The translations under genes and the position numbers were made by a program. From Pseudomonas viridiflava (GTDB lineage: Bacteria > Pseudomonadota > Gammaproteobacteria > Pseudomonadales > Pseudomonadaceae), in contig UVIF01000002.1 in assembly GCA_900596015.1 (NCBI GenBank), positions 496,001-560,000 on the forward strand: a DNA stretch of 64,000 nucleotides, written 5' to 3'. Positions 8,306-17,888 of this stretch are shown piece after piece (positions within the stretch are counted from its first letter, which is position 1; each line of letters begins with the position of its first letter). Under the pieces are notes generated by a model, which was given only the letters and a program-made list of their open reading frames with translations, was not told where the DNA came from and did not search any database.

Positions 8306-10963
8306 ATGCGCTCTGACTTGCCCGATTCAACCGCTGTGGAACTCCCCCCCGCCGCTGCCGCTGCTGGCCCGATCAAGCCTGCGCGTGCACGCTGGCTCGA
8401 TCTGCTGAGCCGTTATCGGCAACCGGTAGGGCTGGCCGTCACCCTGTTGCTGTTCGCCATCGCGCTATTGGCCTGTCGGCATCTGCTCAGCGAGCTGGAC
8501 ATCTACGCCTTGCACGACTCGGTCCTGGCTACCCCGCCTGCCGCTTTGGGCGGGGCGCTGCTGGCCATGGTCTGCGGATTCATCATCCTGCTGGGCTACG
8601 AATGGTCGGCCAGCCGCTATGCCAACGTGACCCTCCCGGCACGCACCCTGGCCTTGGGGGGGTTCACCTCGTTCGCTATCGGCAACGCGATTGGCCTGTC
8701 GATGCTGTCCGGCGGTTCGGTACGTTATCGGTTGTACTCTCGACTGGGCGTAGGCGCAGGCGAAGTCGCGCGCATGACCCTGTTCGCCAGCCTTTCACTG
8801 GGTTGCGCCCTGCCGCCGCTCGCTGCGGTGGCCACGCTCAGCAGCCTGCCGGCAGCGTCGACGGCCCTCGGGCTGTCCCAAGGGCTGCTGGGGATGATTG
8901 CCGCAGTCGTGCTGGTACTGACCGCGTTGCTGGTACTGGGCGTCTATCGACGTCGCCTGGCCGAGCAGCCGCTGCCCGACAATCTGTTGGTGCGGGCGGG
9001 ACGCCGCACGCTGCGACTGCCCAGCGCACGCCTGACGCTTCTGCAACTGGTCATCACCGCGCTGGACGTGGTGGCCGCTGCCACCGTGCTGTATCTGTTG
9101 CTGCCCGAAGCGCCGCCGTTCGGCGCTTTCGTGCTGATCTACCTGCTGGCGCTCGCCGCAGGCGTACTCAGCCACGTACCCGGTGGGGTCGGCGTGTTCG
9201 AAGCGATCCTGCTGGCGGCGTTCGCCGATACCCTGGGCGCCGCGCCACTGGCCGCTGCCCTGCTGCTGTATCGCCTGATCTATGTGGTGTTGCCGATGCT
9301 GGTGGCGTGCATTGTGCTGCTGGCCAACGAAGCGCGTCGCCTGTTTTTCGCCCAGCAGGCGATTCGCGTGGCTTCCGGGCTGGCTGCGCCGATATTGGCG
9401 GTGCTGGTGTTCCTGTCCGGCGTGGTGCTGCTGTTTTCCGGTGCTACGCCTGAGATCGACACCCGCCTGCAGGACCTCGGCTTCCTCATTCCCCATCGCC
9501 TCATCGATGCCTCGCACCTGGGCGCAAGCTTGGTGGGCGTGCTCTGCCTGCTGCTGGCGCAGGGCTTGCGACGCCGCCTGTCGGCGGCCTGGGTATTGAC
9601 CATGGTGCTGCTGCTGGCTGGCGCCGTGCTGTCGCTGCTCAAGGGCTTCGACTGGGAAGAAGCGTCGTTGCTGTGCATGACCGCACTGCTGCTCGTCGTG
9701 TTCAAGCGCTCGTTCTACCGCCCCAGTCGCCTGCTGGAGCTGCCGTTTTCACCGCTGTACCTGATCGCCAGCGTGTGCGTGGTGGGCGCGTCGATCTGGT
9801 TGCTGTTCTTCGCCTACCAGGATGTGCCCTACAGCACCAAGCTGTGGTGGCAGTTCGCACTGGATGCCGATGCTCCCCGCGGCCTTCGCTCGGCCCTGGG
9901 CAGTGCGGTGCTGTTGATCGTGGTCGCGCTGACCTGGCTGCTGCGTACCGCACGCCCGGTGATTCACTTGCCCACACCCGAGGAACTGCAGCGCGCCGCG
10001 ACCATCCTCAAGGCGTCGCACCAGCCCGATGGTGGCCTGGCCCTGACCGGCGACAAGGCGCTGCTGTTCCACCCCAAGGACGAAGCGTTTCTGATGTACG
10101 CCCGCCGCGGGCGCAGCCTGGTGGCGCTGTACGACCCCATCGGCCCGACCCAGCCGCGTGCCGAAATGATCTGGCAGTTTCGCGACCTGTGCGACTTTCA
10201 TCACGCCCGCCCGGTGTTCTATCAGGTCAGGGCGGAGAACCTGCCGTTCTACATGGACATTGGCCTGACCGCGATCAAGCTTGGCGAAGAGGCTCGGGTC
10301 GACTTGCACGCTTTCGATCTGGAAGCCAAGGGCAAGGAGATGAAGGACCTGCGCTACACCTGGAACCGCGGCGGCCGCGACGGTCTGTCGCTGGAAATCT
10401 ACGAGCCCGGCCAGGCGCCGCTGGACGAGCTCAAGGTCATTTCCGACGCCTGGCTCAGTGGCAAGAACGTACGCGAGAAGGGTTTTTCGCTGGGCCGTTT
10501 CAGCCCGGAATACCTGAACCATTTCCGTATAGCCATCGTCCATTTCGAGGGCAAGCCGGTGGCGTTCGCCAACTTGCTGGAAACCGACAGCAGGGAACTG
10601 GCCAGCCTGGACCTGATGCGTGCGCATCCCCAGGCGCCTAAATTGACCATGGAATTCATGATGGTAGGCTTGATCCAACACTACAAGAAGCACGGCTACG
10701 CTCGCTTCAGCCTGGGCATGGTGCCGCTGTCGGGCTTGCAACCGCGGCGCGGCGCACCCCTGACCCAGCGCCTGGGCTCGATGGTCTTCAACCGTGGCGA
10801 GCAGCTGTACAACTTCCAGGGCTTGCGTCGCTTCAAGGACAAGTTCCAGCCTACCTGGGAGCCTCGTTACATGGCCGTGCCGGCAGGCCTTGACCCGCTG
10901 GTCGCACTGGCCGATACCGCCGCCCTCATTGCAGGTGGCCTGACAGGATTGGTGAAACGCTGA
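8306..10963 (+). CDS. mprF: Bifunctional phosphatidylglycerol flippase/aminoacyltransferase MprF
   Basis: An 885-aa inner-membrane protein that transfers an amino acid from aminoacyl-tRNA to phosphatidylglycerol and flips the product outward, reducing the negative surface charge. The N-terminal two thirds is a series of hydrophobic membrane segments (flippase). The C-terminal third (from about residue 560) is the soluble DUF2156 GNAT-like synthase, with conserved LALTGDKALLFH, MIWQFRDLCDFH and GKPVAFANL stretches. The P. aeruginosa counterpart PA0920 makes alanyl-PG, so alanine is the likely amino acid; this is inference. ATG 8306 has AAGAGGT upstream; an in-frame TTG directly precedes it. 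Its stop codon overlaps the next start. Confidence 0.95.
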   Translation: MRSDLPDSTAVELPPAAAAAGPIKPARARWLDLLSRYRQPVGLAVTLLLFAIALLACRHLLSELDIYALHDSVLATPPAALGGALLAMVCGFIILLGYEWSASRYANVTLPARTLALGGFTSFAIGNAIGLSMLSGGSVRYRLYSRLGVGAGEVARMTLFASLSLGCALPPLAAVATLSSLPAASTALGLSQGLLGMIAAVVLVLTALLVLGVYRRRLAEQPLPDNLLVRAGRRTLRLPSARLTLLQLVITALDVVAAATVLYLLLPEAPPFGAFVLIYLLALAAGVLSHVPGGVGVFEAILLAAFADTLGAAPLAAALLLYRLIYVVLPMLVACIVLLANEARRLFFAQQAIRVASGLAAPILAVLVFLSGVVLLFSGATPEIDTRLQDLGFLIPHRLIDASHLGASLVGVLCLLLAQGLRRRLSAAWVLTMVLLLAGAVLSLLKGFDWEEASLLCMTALLLVVFKRSFYRPSRLLELPFSPLYLIASVCVVGASIWLLFFAYQDVPYSTKLWWQFALDADAPRGLRSALGSAVLLIVVALTWLLRTARPVIHLPTPEELQRAATILKASHQPDGGLALTGDKALLFHPKDEAFLMYARRGRSLVALYDPIGPTQPRAEMIWQFRDLCDFHHARPVFYQVRAENLPFYMDIGLTAIKLGEEARVDLHAFDLEAKGKEMKDLRYTWNRGGRDGLSLEIYEPGQAPLDELKVISDAWLSGKNVREKGFSLGRFSPEYLNHFRIAIVHFEGKPVAFANLLETDSRELASLDLMRAHPQAPKLTMEFMMVGLIQHYKKHGYARFSLGMVPLSGLQPRRGAPLTQRLGSMVFNRGEQLYNFQGLRRFKDKFQPTWEPRYMAVPAGLDPLVALADTAALIAGGLTGLVKR

Positions 10964-12243
10964 TGATTCGACGTAACTGGCGCAAGTTGTTCGCCTTGAT
11001 CGTGGTACTGCTGCTGGCGGTAGCCGGTTATTACTGGTGGGCCACCCGCCCTGTTCCTGCAGCGCAGCTCAGCGCCCAGCGCCTGAGCAACGGCAGCGAT
11101 GCCCGCGAAGTCGTACCGGGCACTCGGACCAAGTCGCGAGTGGCGATTGCCCTGCCTGCTGCCGAAGCCTTGACCGACAAGCAGTTGCTGGACCTGAGCC
11201 GGGATGCCTCGGCGCACATCGTCCAGGTGATCCTGCCGGAAACCGACTGCGGCCTGCAGCAGGCCGCCCTGGACGCTGCCATCAAGCGTCTCGACGGCGC
11301 ACCGGACCTGGTGGCTGGCATAGGTCCGGGTGCGTCACTGGCCTGGCGCTGGTTGGCCACCCAGGACAATGACAAGGCTCAGGCAGTGTCCGTGGACCTG
11401 AGCGTGGAGAAACCGGACGGCTGTCTGCCGGAGCTACCGAAGAAGGCCGAGCATGGCCAGTGGATGGTTGCCTGGAATGACAACCCCGACGATGCCAGTG
11501 CGGCGTTCGTGCGTGACCAGCCCAATGCGCAGACTGTCATCAGCGACTACGACGTGAAGCTGCCGCAGGTGCTGAAGAACCAGATCACCGCCATCCTGGT
11601 CGGCACCGAAGGCACCCATCTGGCCATCCCGGTGGTCGAGGTGCCCGCCGCGCAGAGCAACGAGACCGTCAGCCTGTTCCTGTCGGGAGACGGCGGCTGG
11701 CGCGACCTCGACAAGGCGGTTGCCGGGGACATGGCGACGATGGGCTACCCGACCGTGGGTATCGACACCCTGCGCTACTACTGGGAACACAAGACGCCCG
11801 AGCAGAGTGCCGACGACCTGGTGGAGCTGATGCACTTCTACCGGCAGAAGTGGGGCGCAAAGCGCTTCGTGCTGACCGGTTATTCGTTCGGTGCCGACGT
11901 GCTTCCGGCCATCTATAACCGCCTGCCCGCCGAGGCACAGGACAGCGTCAGCGCTATCATCCTGTTGGCGTTCGCCCGCAGTGGCAGCTTCGAGATCGAA
12001 GTCGAGGGGTGGCTCGGCAACGCGGGCAAGGAGGCCCCAACCGGACCGGAAATGGCCAAGCTGCCGGCTGCCAAGGTGGTGTGCGTGTATGGCGAAGAAG
12101 AGGCCGACGAAAGCGGCTGCACCGAGGCGACGGCAGTGGGCGAGAAGCTCAAGCTGCCGGGTGGACACCATTTCGACGAGAATTACCCGGCGCTGGCCAA
12201 GCGTCTGGTGCTGCAGATAGACAAGCGTACCGGCTCGAACTGA
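10963..12243 (+). CDS. AcvB/VirJ-type periplasmic hydrolase (alanyl-PG hydrolase-like)
   Basis: A 426-aa exported serine hydrolase. One hydrophobic N-terminal segment (about residues 9-27) anchors or exports it. The C-terminal VirJ-type alpha/beta-hydrolase domain has the nucleophile elbow GYSFGAD and an SGDGGWRDLD oxyanion-like segment. The P. aeruginosa homologue PA0919 is reported to hydrolyse alanyl-phosphatidylglycerol and is cotranscribed with its mprF. Here the ATG shares one base with the mprF stop (TGATG), so the pair is coupled, which supports a synthase/hydrolase module that sets aminoacyl-PG levels. Role by homology; domain call secure. Confidence 0.88.
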   Translation: MIRRNWRKLFALIVVLLLAVAGYYWWATRPVPAAQLSAQRLSNGSDAREVVPGTRTKSRVAIALPAAEALTDKQLLDLSRDASAHIVQVILPETDCGLQQAALDAAIKRLDGAPDLVAGIGPGASLAWRWLATQDNDKAQAVSVDLSVEKPDGCLPELPKKAEHGQWMVAWNDNPDDASAAFVRDQPNAQTVISDYDVKLPQVLKNQITAILVGTEGTHLAIPVVEVPAAQSNETVSLFLSGDGGWRDLDKAVAGDMATMGYPTVGIDTLRYYWEHKTPEQSADDLVELMHFYRQKWGAKRFVLTGYSFGADVLPAIYNRLPAEAQDSVSAIILLAFARSGSFEIEVEGWLGNAGKEAPTGPEMAKLPAAKVVCVYGEEEADESGCTEATAVGEKLKLPGGHHFDENYPALAKRLVLQIDKRTGSN

Positions 12244-12260
12244 CCCTGCTGTAAAAGCAA

Positions 12261-12295
12261 AGCCCCGGACCTGCGCAGGTGCCGGGGCTTTTTTT
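12261..12295. terminator. Bidirectional terminator between the AcvB-like gene and kup
   Basis: The stem AGCCCCGG-ACCT / AGGT-G-CCGGGGCT has a GCGC loop and one bulged G. It is followed by a T-run on the plus strand and preceded by an A-containing stretch that serves the minus strand. Confidence 0.85.
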
Positions 12296-12313
12296 ATGCG
12301 GCCTACACCGAAC

Positions 12314-14212
12314 CTACATCTCCACCTGCGTGCCCAGCTCGATCACTCGGTTCACCGGCAGCTTGAAGAAACGCAGGTTGCCATTGGCATTCTTCAGCAT
12401 GAAGGCGAACAGCTGCTCGCGCCAACGCGCCATGCCGGCCAGCTTGGAGGCGATCACCGTCTCGCGGCTGAGGAAATAGGTGGTGCGCATCGGGCTGAAG
12501 TCCAGCTCCGGCAAATCGCACAGGGCCAGGGCGCCCGGCACGTCCGGTTCGTCCATGAAGCCGTAATGCAGAATGACCCGGAAGAACCCTTCGCCATAGC
12601 TCTGCACCTCGAACCGCCGTGCCAACGGGACCCTCGGCGTGTCTTCGTTGACCACCGTCAACAGCACCACTTGCTCATGCAACACCTGGTTATGCAGCAG
12701 GTTGTGCAACAACGCGTGGGGCACGGCGTCGGAGCGTGCGGTCAGAAACACTGCCGTACCCTGAACCCGATGTGGCGGCTGTACGCTGATGCTGCCGATG
12801 AAGATCGGCAGCGGCAACCCGCCCTCGTCGATGCGTTCGACCAGCAGTTGCTTGCCGCGCTTCCAGGTAGTCATGAGGATGAACAACACGGTCCCTGCCA
12901 GCACCGGGAACGCACCGCCCTGAATGATCTTCGGCACGTTGGCGGCGAAGAACAGGCCATCGACCAGAAGGCAACCCAGCAGAACCGGCACGGCCAGCAC
13001 CGGTGGCCACTTCCACAGCAGCAGCATCACGGCCGAAACCAGGATGGTGGTCATCAACATGGTTCCGGTGACCGCCACGCCATAGGCCGACGCCAGCGCA
13101 CCGGAGGACTCGAAACCGATCACCAGCAGCACCACGCCAACCATCAATGCCCAGTTCACCGCACCGATATAGATCTGCCCCTGCTCGCTGCTCGAGGTGT
13201 GCTGGATATGCATGCGCGGAATGTAGCCCAGCTGGATGGCTTGCTGGGTCAGGGAAAAGGCGCCGGAAATCACCGCCTGCGAAGCGATCACGGTGGCCAG
13301 GGTGGACAATGCCACCAACGGCACCAGGGCCCAGCCTGGCGCCAGCAGGAAGAACGGATTGCGCGCCGCCTCGGGGTTTTCCAGCAACAGGCCGCCCTGC
13401 CCGAAGTAGTTGAGCACCAGGGCAGGCAGGACCAGGATGAACCAGGCGCGGGCAATCGGCTTGCGGCCAAAATGCCCCATGTCGGCATACAGCGCCTCGG
13501 CGCCGGTCAGTGCCAGCACCACGGCACCGAGGATCGCCACGCCCATGCCGGGGTGAACGATGAAGAAGCGCACCGCCCATACCGGGTTGAACGCCTTGAG
13601 CACCTCGGGATGCTGATACACCCCGTAGGCACCCAGCAGCCCCAGCACCAGAAACCACACCACCATCACCGGCCCGAACAGCTTGCCGATGCGCTGCGTG
13701 CCGTGCTTCTGAATCAGGAACAGCGCCACCAGTACCACCAGTGCCATTGGCACTACCCAGCGCTCCAGGCCATCGAACGCCAGCTCCATGCCCTCGATGG
13801 CCGAAAGCACCGACACCGCCGGGGTGATCATGCTGTCACCGTAGAACAGCGCGGCGCCGGCCAGTCCGCACACCACCATCAAGGCCCGCAGCTTGGGCAG
13901 CGAGGCGGTGGCGCGCGTCGCCAACGCCGTCAAGGCCATGATGCCGCCTTCGCCTTGGTTGTCGGCGCGCAGCACGAACAGCATGTACTTGATCGAGACG
14001 ACCCAGATCAGCGACCAGAAGATCAAGGACAGGATGCCCAGCACCCCGTCGTGGGAAATGGGCACGCCATAGCCCCCGGAAAAGACTTCCTTGAGCGTGT
14101 ACAACGGGCTGGTGCCGATGTCGCCATAAACGACACCGACCGCTGCCACCAGCATGCCGATCGGTCGGGCCGCCGAATGTCCGCCATTGCCGTTACTGCT
14201 TGCCTGAACCAT
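12314..14212 (-). CDS. kup: Low-affinity potassium transporter Kup
   Basis: A 632-aa KUP/HAK/KT-family K+:H+ symporter of the inner membrane. The family signature [17 protein letters not shown] lies near the N-terminus. About twelve hydrophobic segments follow, with [18 protein letters not shown] in the core and a soluble C-terminal domain of about 200 residues. The start at 14212 ([11 protein letters not shown]) is chosen over a longer reading frame because a GGGAG Shine-Dalgarno lies just upstream and family proteins start here. It is divergent from rimO. Confidence 0.95.
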   Translation of the reverse strand: MVQASSNGNGGHSAARPIGMLVAAVGVVYGDIGTSPLYTLKEVFSGGYGVPISHDGVLGILSLIFWSLIWVVSIKYMLFVLRADNQGEGGIMALTALATRATASLPKLRALMVVCGLAGAALFYGDSMITPAVSVLSAIEGMELAFDGLERWVVPMALVVLVALFLIQKHGTQRIGKLFGPVMVVWFLVLGLLGAYGVYQHPEVLKAFNPVWAVRFFIVHPGMGVAILGAVVLALTGAEALYADMGHFGRKPIARAWFILVLPALVLNYFGQGGLLLENPEAARNPFFLLAPGWALVPLVALSTLATVIASQAVISGAFSLTQQAIQLGYIPRMHIQHTSSSEQGQIYIGAVNWALMVGVVLLVIGFESSGALASAYGVAVTGTMLMTTILVSAVMLLLWKWPPVLAVPVLLGCLLVDGLFFAANVPKIIQGGAFPVLAGTVLFILMTTWKRGKQLLVERIDEGGLPLPIFIGSISVQPPHRVQGTAVFLTARSDAVPHALLHNLLHNQVLHEQVVLLTVVNEDTPRVPLARRFEVQSYGEGFFRVILHYGFMDEPDVPGALALCDLPELDFSPMRTTYFLSRETVIASKLAGMARWREQLFAFMLKNANGNLRFFKLPVNRVIELGTQVEM

Positions 14213-14302
14213 CGACCACTCCCGCACCCGTGATTTGTAACGCCATGTGGCGAGATGCGGCGAAGCATAGCGCAGCACTCGTCGCAATTCCTCGCATAAT
14301 GC

Positions 14303-14331
14303 TGGTCAAGCGACCCCGCCATCGCTAGAAT
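14303..14331 (+). promoter_or_regulatory. Candidate promoter for rimO
   Basis: A TGGTCA -35 (4 of 6 consensus) at 14303-14308, a 17-nt spacer, and TAGAAT at 14326-14331. This would start transcription about 70 nt before the rimO ATG. Confidence 0.5.
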
Positions 14332-14408
14332 TGCGCACTTTTTGATCAGAGGCGTGCCCAGCGCCCACCCAAGTGGCCCACGAGGCCCTATCGATACCGA
14401 GGTTAGCC

Positions 14409-15746
14409 ATGTCCACCACTCCTTCGTCGGCCGCTCCAAAGGTCGGCTTCGTCTCGCTGGGTTGCCCCAAGGCCCTGGTCGATTCCGAGCGAATCCTGAC
14501 CCAGTTGCGCATGGAAGGTTACCAGGTGGTGTCCACCTACGAAGACGCCGACGTGGTGGTCGTCAACACCTGTGGTTTCATCGACACCGCCAAGGCCGAG
14601 TCCCTGGAAGTGATTGGCGAAGCGCTCAAGGAGAATGGCAAGGTCATCGTTACCGGCTGCATGGGCGTGGAAGAGAATGCCATTCGCAAGGTGCACCCCA
14701 GCGTGCTGTCGGTCACCGGCCCACAGCAGTACGAGCAGGTGGTCAACGCGGTGCACCAGGTGGTGCCGCCTCGGCATGACCACAACCCGCTGATCGACCT
14801 GGTACCGCCACAGGGCATCAAGCTGACGCCGCGGCACTACGCCTACCTGAAGATTTCCGAAGGCTGCAACCACAGCTGCAGCTTCTGCATCATCCCCTCG
14901 ATGCGCGGCAAGCTGGTCAGCCGTCCGGTGGGCGATGTGCTGAGCGAGGCCGAGCGCCTGGTCAAGGCCGGGGTCAAGGAAGTGCTGGTCATCTCCCAGG
15001 ACACCAGCGCCTACGGGGTGGACGTCAAGTACAAGACCGACTTCTGGAACGGTCGCCCGGTCAAGACGCGCATGCTCGAATTGTGCGAAGCCCTGAGCAC
15101 CCTGGGCGTCTGGGTGCGCCTGCACTATGTGTACCCCTACCCCAACGTCGATGACATCATCCCGCTGATGGCGGCCGGCAAGATCCTGCCGTACCTGGAC
15201 ATCCCCTTCCAGCACGCCAGCCCGAAAGTGCTCAAGGCCATGAAACGCCCGGCCTTCGAAGACAAGACCCTGGCGCGCATCAAGAAGTGGCGCGAGCAGT
15301 GCCCGGACCTGATCATCCGTTCGACCTTCATCGTCGGCTTCCCCGGCGAGACCGAAGAAGACTTCCAGTACTTGCTGGACTGGCTGAGCGAGGCGCAACT
15401 GGACCGCGTTGGCTGCTTCCAGTATTCGCCGGTCGAGGGCGCGCCTGCCAACCTGCTGGACGCTGCCATCGTCCCCGACGACGTGAAGCAGGACCGTTGG
15501 GACCGCTTCATGGCGCACCAGCAGGCCATCAGTGCCGCGCGCCTGCAGATGCGCATCGGCAAGCGCGTGGAAGTGCTGATCGACGAGGTCGAAGAACAGG
15601 GTGCGGTGGGCCGTTGCTTCTTCGATGCCCCGGAAATCGACGGCAACGTGTTCATCGACGATGCCACTCACCTCAAGCCGGGCGACAAGGTCTGGTGCAC
15701 CATCGTCGATGCCGACGAATACGATCTGTGGGCCGAACTGGCCTGA
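14409..15746 (+). CDS. rimO: Ribosomal protein S12 (Asp88) methylthiotransferase RimO
   Basis: A 445-aa radical-SAM enzyme that adds a methylthio group to Asp88 of ribosomal protein S12. Three domains are visible. The N-terminal MTTase domain has cluster cysteines C19, C55 and C84. The radical-SAM core has CNHSCSFC (C153, C157, C160). A C-terminal TRAM domain starts at about residue 378. The start at 14409 ([20 protein letters not shown]) matches the family. It is the first gene of a plus-strand run of RNA and ribosome modification genes ending with trmO. Confidence 0.97.
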   Translation: MSTTPSSAAPKVGFVSLGCPKALVDSERILTQLRMEGYQVVSTYEDADVVVVNTCGFIDTAKAESLEVIGEALKENGKVIVTGCMGVEENAIRKVHPSVLSVTGPQQYEQVVNAVHQVVPPRHDHNPLIDLVPPQGIKLTPRHYAYLKISEGCNHSCSFCIIPSMRGKLVSRPVGDVLSEAERLVKAGVKEVLVISQDTSAYGVDVKYKTDFWNGRPVKTRMLELCEALSTLGVWVRLHYVYPYPNVDDIIPLMAAGKILPYLDIPFQHASPKVLKAMKRPAFEDKTLARIKKWREQCPDLIIRSTFIVGFPGETEEDFQYLLDWLSEAQLDRVGCFQYSPVEGAPANLLDAAIVPDDVKQDRWDRFMAHQQAISAARLQMRIGKRVEVLIDEVEEQGAVGRCFFDAPEIDGNVFIDDATHLKPGDKVWCTIVDADEYDLWAELA

Positions 15747-15898
15747 TTCGAGCTGCCCTGGCTCGACATGCATGACGGCGGCGACCGGCCCGGTTCGCCG
15801 CCACACCTGCCACCGGCGCCAGACGCCGGGCAATCTGCGCGGGCTTAACCGCCTCCAGGCAGTTACACTAGCGCCCTTTCCTTGCTACGGCCGCAGTC

Positions 15899-16609
15899 AT
15901 GTCTGAACCCACTCGTCTTTCCAAACGCCTCATCGAACTGGTCGGGTGCTCCCGCCGCGAGGCCGAACTCTTCATCGAAGGCGGCTGGGTGTCCGTTGAC
16001 GGCGTGGTGGTCGACGAACCGCAGTTCAAGGTGGACGCACAGAAAGTCGAGCTCGATTCCCAGGCCAAGGCCGAAGCACCGGAGCCGGTGACCCTGTTGC
16101 TGCACCAGGCACCGGGACAGAGCGCCGAAGACGCGCTGGCCACGCTCACCGCCCAGACCTTGTCCAGCGAGCACGGCTTCGGCAAGCGCCCGCTCAAGGG
16201 CCACTTCCTGCGCCTGAGCTGCGCGGCCGAGCTGCCTGCCAATGCCAGCGGCCTGCAGATCTTCACCCAGGACTGGAAGACCCTGCGCAAGCTGACCGCC
16301 GATGCGGCCAAGATCGAACAGGAATACGTGGTGGAGATCACCGGTGAGATGAGCCCCCACGGTCTCAACCGCCTCAATCATGGCGCGATGTACAAGGGCA
16401 AGGCACTGCCGGCGGTGAAAGCCAGCTGGCAGAACGAGACACGCCTGCGCTTCGCCATGAAGAACCCGGCACCCGGTGTGCTGCAGCAACTGTGCGCCAG
16501 TGTCGGCCTGACGATCGTCTCGATCCGCCGCATTCGCGTGGGTGGCGTGTCGATGGGCAAGCTGCCGCTGGGCCAGTGGCGCTACCTGACGGCCAAGGAA
16601 AAATTCTGA
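15899..16609 (+). CDS. Degenerate RsuA/RluF-like protein with S4 domain; catalytic Asp missing
   Basis: A 236-aa protein with an N-terminal S4 RNA-binding domain (about residues 6-53) and an RsuA/RluB/E/F-type pseudouridine synthase fold. Aligned by eye to E. coli RsuA, the catalytic motif GRLDIDTTGL corresponds to AELPANASGL here, so the nucleophilic Asp is Pro113. The later EKTYLV and GRYHQVKRMF elements read EQEYVV and PAPGVLQQLC. The C-terminal RIRVGGVSMGKLPLGQWRYL element is preserved, so the fold is probably kept while pseudouridylation is probably lost. Automatic annotation would call it an rRNA pseudouridine synthase. A role as an RNA-binding ribosome or rRNA factor is inference. Confidence 0.85.
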   Translation: MSEPTRLSKRLIELVGCSRREAELFIEGGWVSVDGVVVDEPQFKVDAQKVELDSQAKAEAPEPVTLLLHQAPGQSAEDALATLTAQTLSSEHGFGKRPLKGHFLRLSCAAELPANASGLQIFTQDWKTLRKLTADAAKIEQEYVVEITGEMSPHGLNRLNHGAMYKGKALPAVKASWQNETRLRFAMKNPAPGVLQQLCASVGLTIVSIRRIRVGGVSMGKLPLGQWRYLTAKEKF

Positions 16610-16664
16610 ACCCTCTCTTTTTCCGGCGCTGCCTGGGCAGTGTCGTTCAACCAGGACTCACACC

Positions 16665-17126
16665 ATGATTCACAACGATGTACTGCGCAGCGTGCGCTAC
16701 ATGCTCGACATCAGTGACGGCAAGGTTGCCGACATCACTGCCTTGGGCGGACTGGAAATCAGCAAGGCCGACGTTATCAGCTACACCAAGAAGGACGAAG
16801 AAGAAGGCTTCGTGCACTGTCCGGACGCCGTCCTGGCGCATTTTCTCGATGGTCTGGTGATCTATCGCCGCGGTCGCGACGAGAGCCGCCCCGCCCAGGC
16901 GGTCGAGCTGCCGGTCACCAACAACATCGTCTTGAAAAAATTGCGCGTGGCTTTCGAACTCAAGGAGGACGACATGCACACCGTGCTCAAGTCGGTCGAC
17001 TTTCCGGTCTCCAAGCCCGAGCTGAGCGCCTTGTTCCGCAAGTTCGGCCACAACAACTACCGTCCGTGTGGCGACCAGTTGCTGCGCAACTTCCTCAAGG
17101 GCCTGACCGTGCGAGTCCGTGGTTAA
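16665..17126 (+). CDS. DUF1456 (YehS family) protein with internal duplication
   Basis: A 153-aa cytoplasmic protein of unknown function. It is built from two DUF1456 repeats: residues about 3-70 (NDVLRSVRYML ... CPDAVLAHFLDGLVIYRRG) and about 78-152 (NIVLKKLRVAF ... CGDQLLRNFLKGLTVRVRG). Each ends in the same C-x-D-x2-L-x2-FL-x-GL pattern. No signal peptide, membrane segment or catalytic motif is evident. It lies 55 bp after the RluF-like gene and 5 bp before trmO, so a shared transcript is likely. Its neighbours hint at RNA- or translation-related work, but that is only context. Confidence 0.88.
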   Translation: MIHNDVLRSVRYMLDISDGKVADITALGGLEISKADVISYTKKDEEEGFVHCPDAVLAHFLDGLVIYRRGRDESRPAQAVELPVTNNIVLKKLRVAFELKEDDMHTVLKSVDFPVSKPELSALFRKFGHNNYRPCGDQLLRNFLKGLTVRVRG

Positions 17127-17131
17127 GCCCC

Positions 17132-17824
17132 ATGGCCTACAGCGTCGAACCCATCGGTTTTGTCCGCTCCTGCTTCAAGGAAAAGTTCGCCATCCCGCGC
17201 CAGCCCCAACTGGCGCCGGCCGCGCGCGGCGTGCTGGAGCTGTTGCCACCGTTCGATCAGGGTGAGGCCGTACAGGGCCTGGAACAGGTCAGCCATGTGT
17301 GGTTGCTGTTCCTGTTCCATGAGGCACTGGAAGACAAGCCGCGTCTGAAGGTCCGCCCGCCGCGTCTGGGCGGTAACAAGTCGATCGGCGTTTTCGCCAC
17401 GCGGGCCACCCATCGACCCAATGGCATCGGTCAATCGGTGGTCCGCCTGGACAAGGTCGAGGGCGCGCGCCTGCATCTTTCCGGCATCGATTTGCTCGAC
17501 GGCACGCCAGTGCTGGACATCAAACCCTACGTGCCCTATGCGGACAACGTCTCTGCTGCCGTCAACGCGATCGCCAGCGCTGCGCCCGAGCCCATTGCCG
17601 TGCAGTGGCTGGACGCGGGGCTGGCGCAAGCCATGGCGCACGCCATGCGCCTGGGCGAGCCCTTGGTGGAGTTGATCGAGCAATGCCTGGCCCAGGATCC
17701 GCGTCCGGCTTATCAGAAGCCAGCACCCGAGCGCGAATACGGCGCCCGGTTCTGGGATGTGGACGTGCGCTGGCACTACCCGAGCCCCGACCGCATTTGC
17801 GTGCTGGAAGTGGTGCCCTCCTGA
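17132..17824 (+). CDS. trmO: tRNA (N6-threonylcarbamoyladenosine-37) N6-methyltransferase TrmO
   Basis: A 230-aa TsaA/UPF0066-family SAM-dependent enzyme that methylates t6A37 to m6t6A in tRNA-Thr. The beta-barrel TsaA domain occupies about residues 5-140, with the signature RATHRPNGIG (residues 91-100). A C-terminal DPRPAYQ segment and small extra domain follow. The start ATG is 5 bp after the yehS-type gene, so translation is probably coupled. A strong bidirectional terminator follows the gene. Confidence 0.93.
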   Translation: MAYSVEPIGFVRSCFKEKFAIPRQPQLAPAARGVLELLPPFDQGEAVQGLEQVSHVWLLFLFHEALEDKPRLKVRPPRLGGNKSIGVFATRATHRPNGIGQSVVRLDKVEGARLHLSGIDLLDGTPVLDIKPYVPYADNVSAAVNAIASAAPEPIAVQWLDAGLAQAMAHAMRLGEPLVELIEQCLAQDPRPAYQKPAPEREYGARFWDVDVRWHYPSPDRICVLEVVPS

Positions 17825-17844
17825 GCGTGCGCGTCGCCCACAAA

Positions 17845-17869
17845 AAAACCGCCCAAGGGCGGTTTTTTT
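17845..17869. terminator. Bidirectional terminator between trmO and fpr
   Basis: The stem AAAACCGCCC/GGGCGGTTTT has a two-base AA loop. An A-run on one side and a T-run on the other let it serve both convergent genes. Confidence 0.9.
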
Positions 17870-17888
17870 CATGGTGCCGGCCAGCCGC

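Noticed and set aside
12296..14233. Long plus-strand frame antisense to kup
   Set aside because: His/Gln/Arg-rich composition typical of shadow frames in GC-rich DNA, fully covered by kup, no domain.
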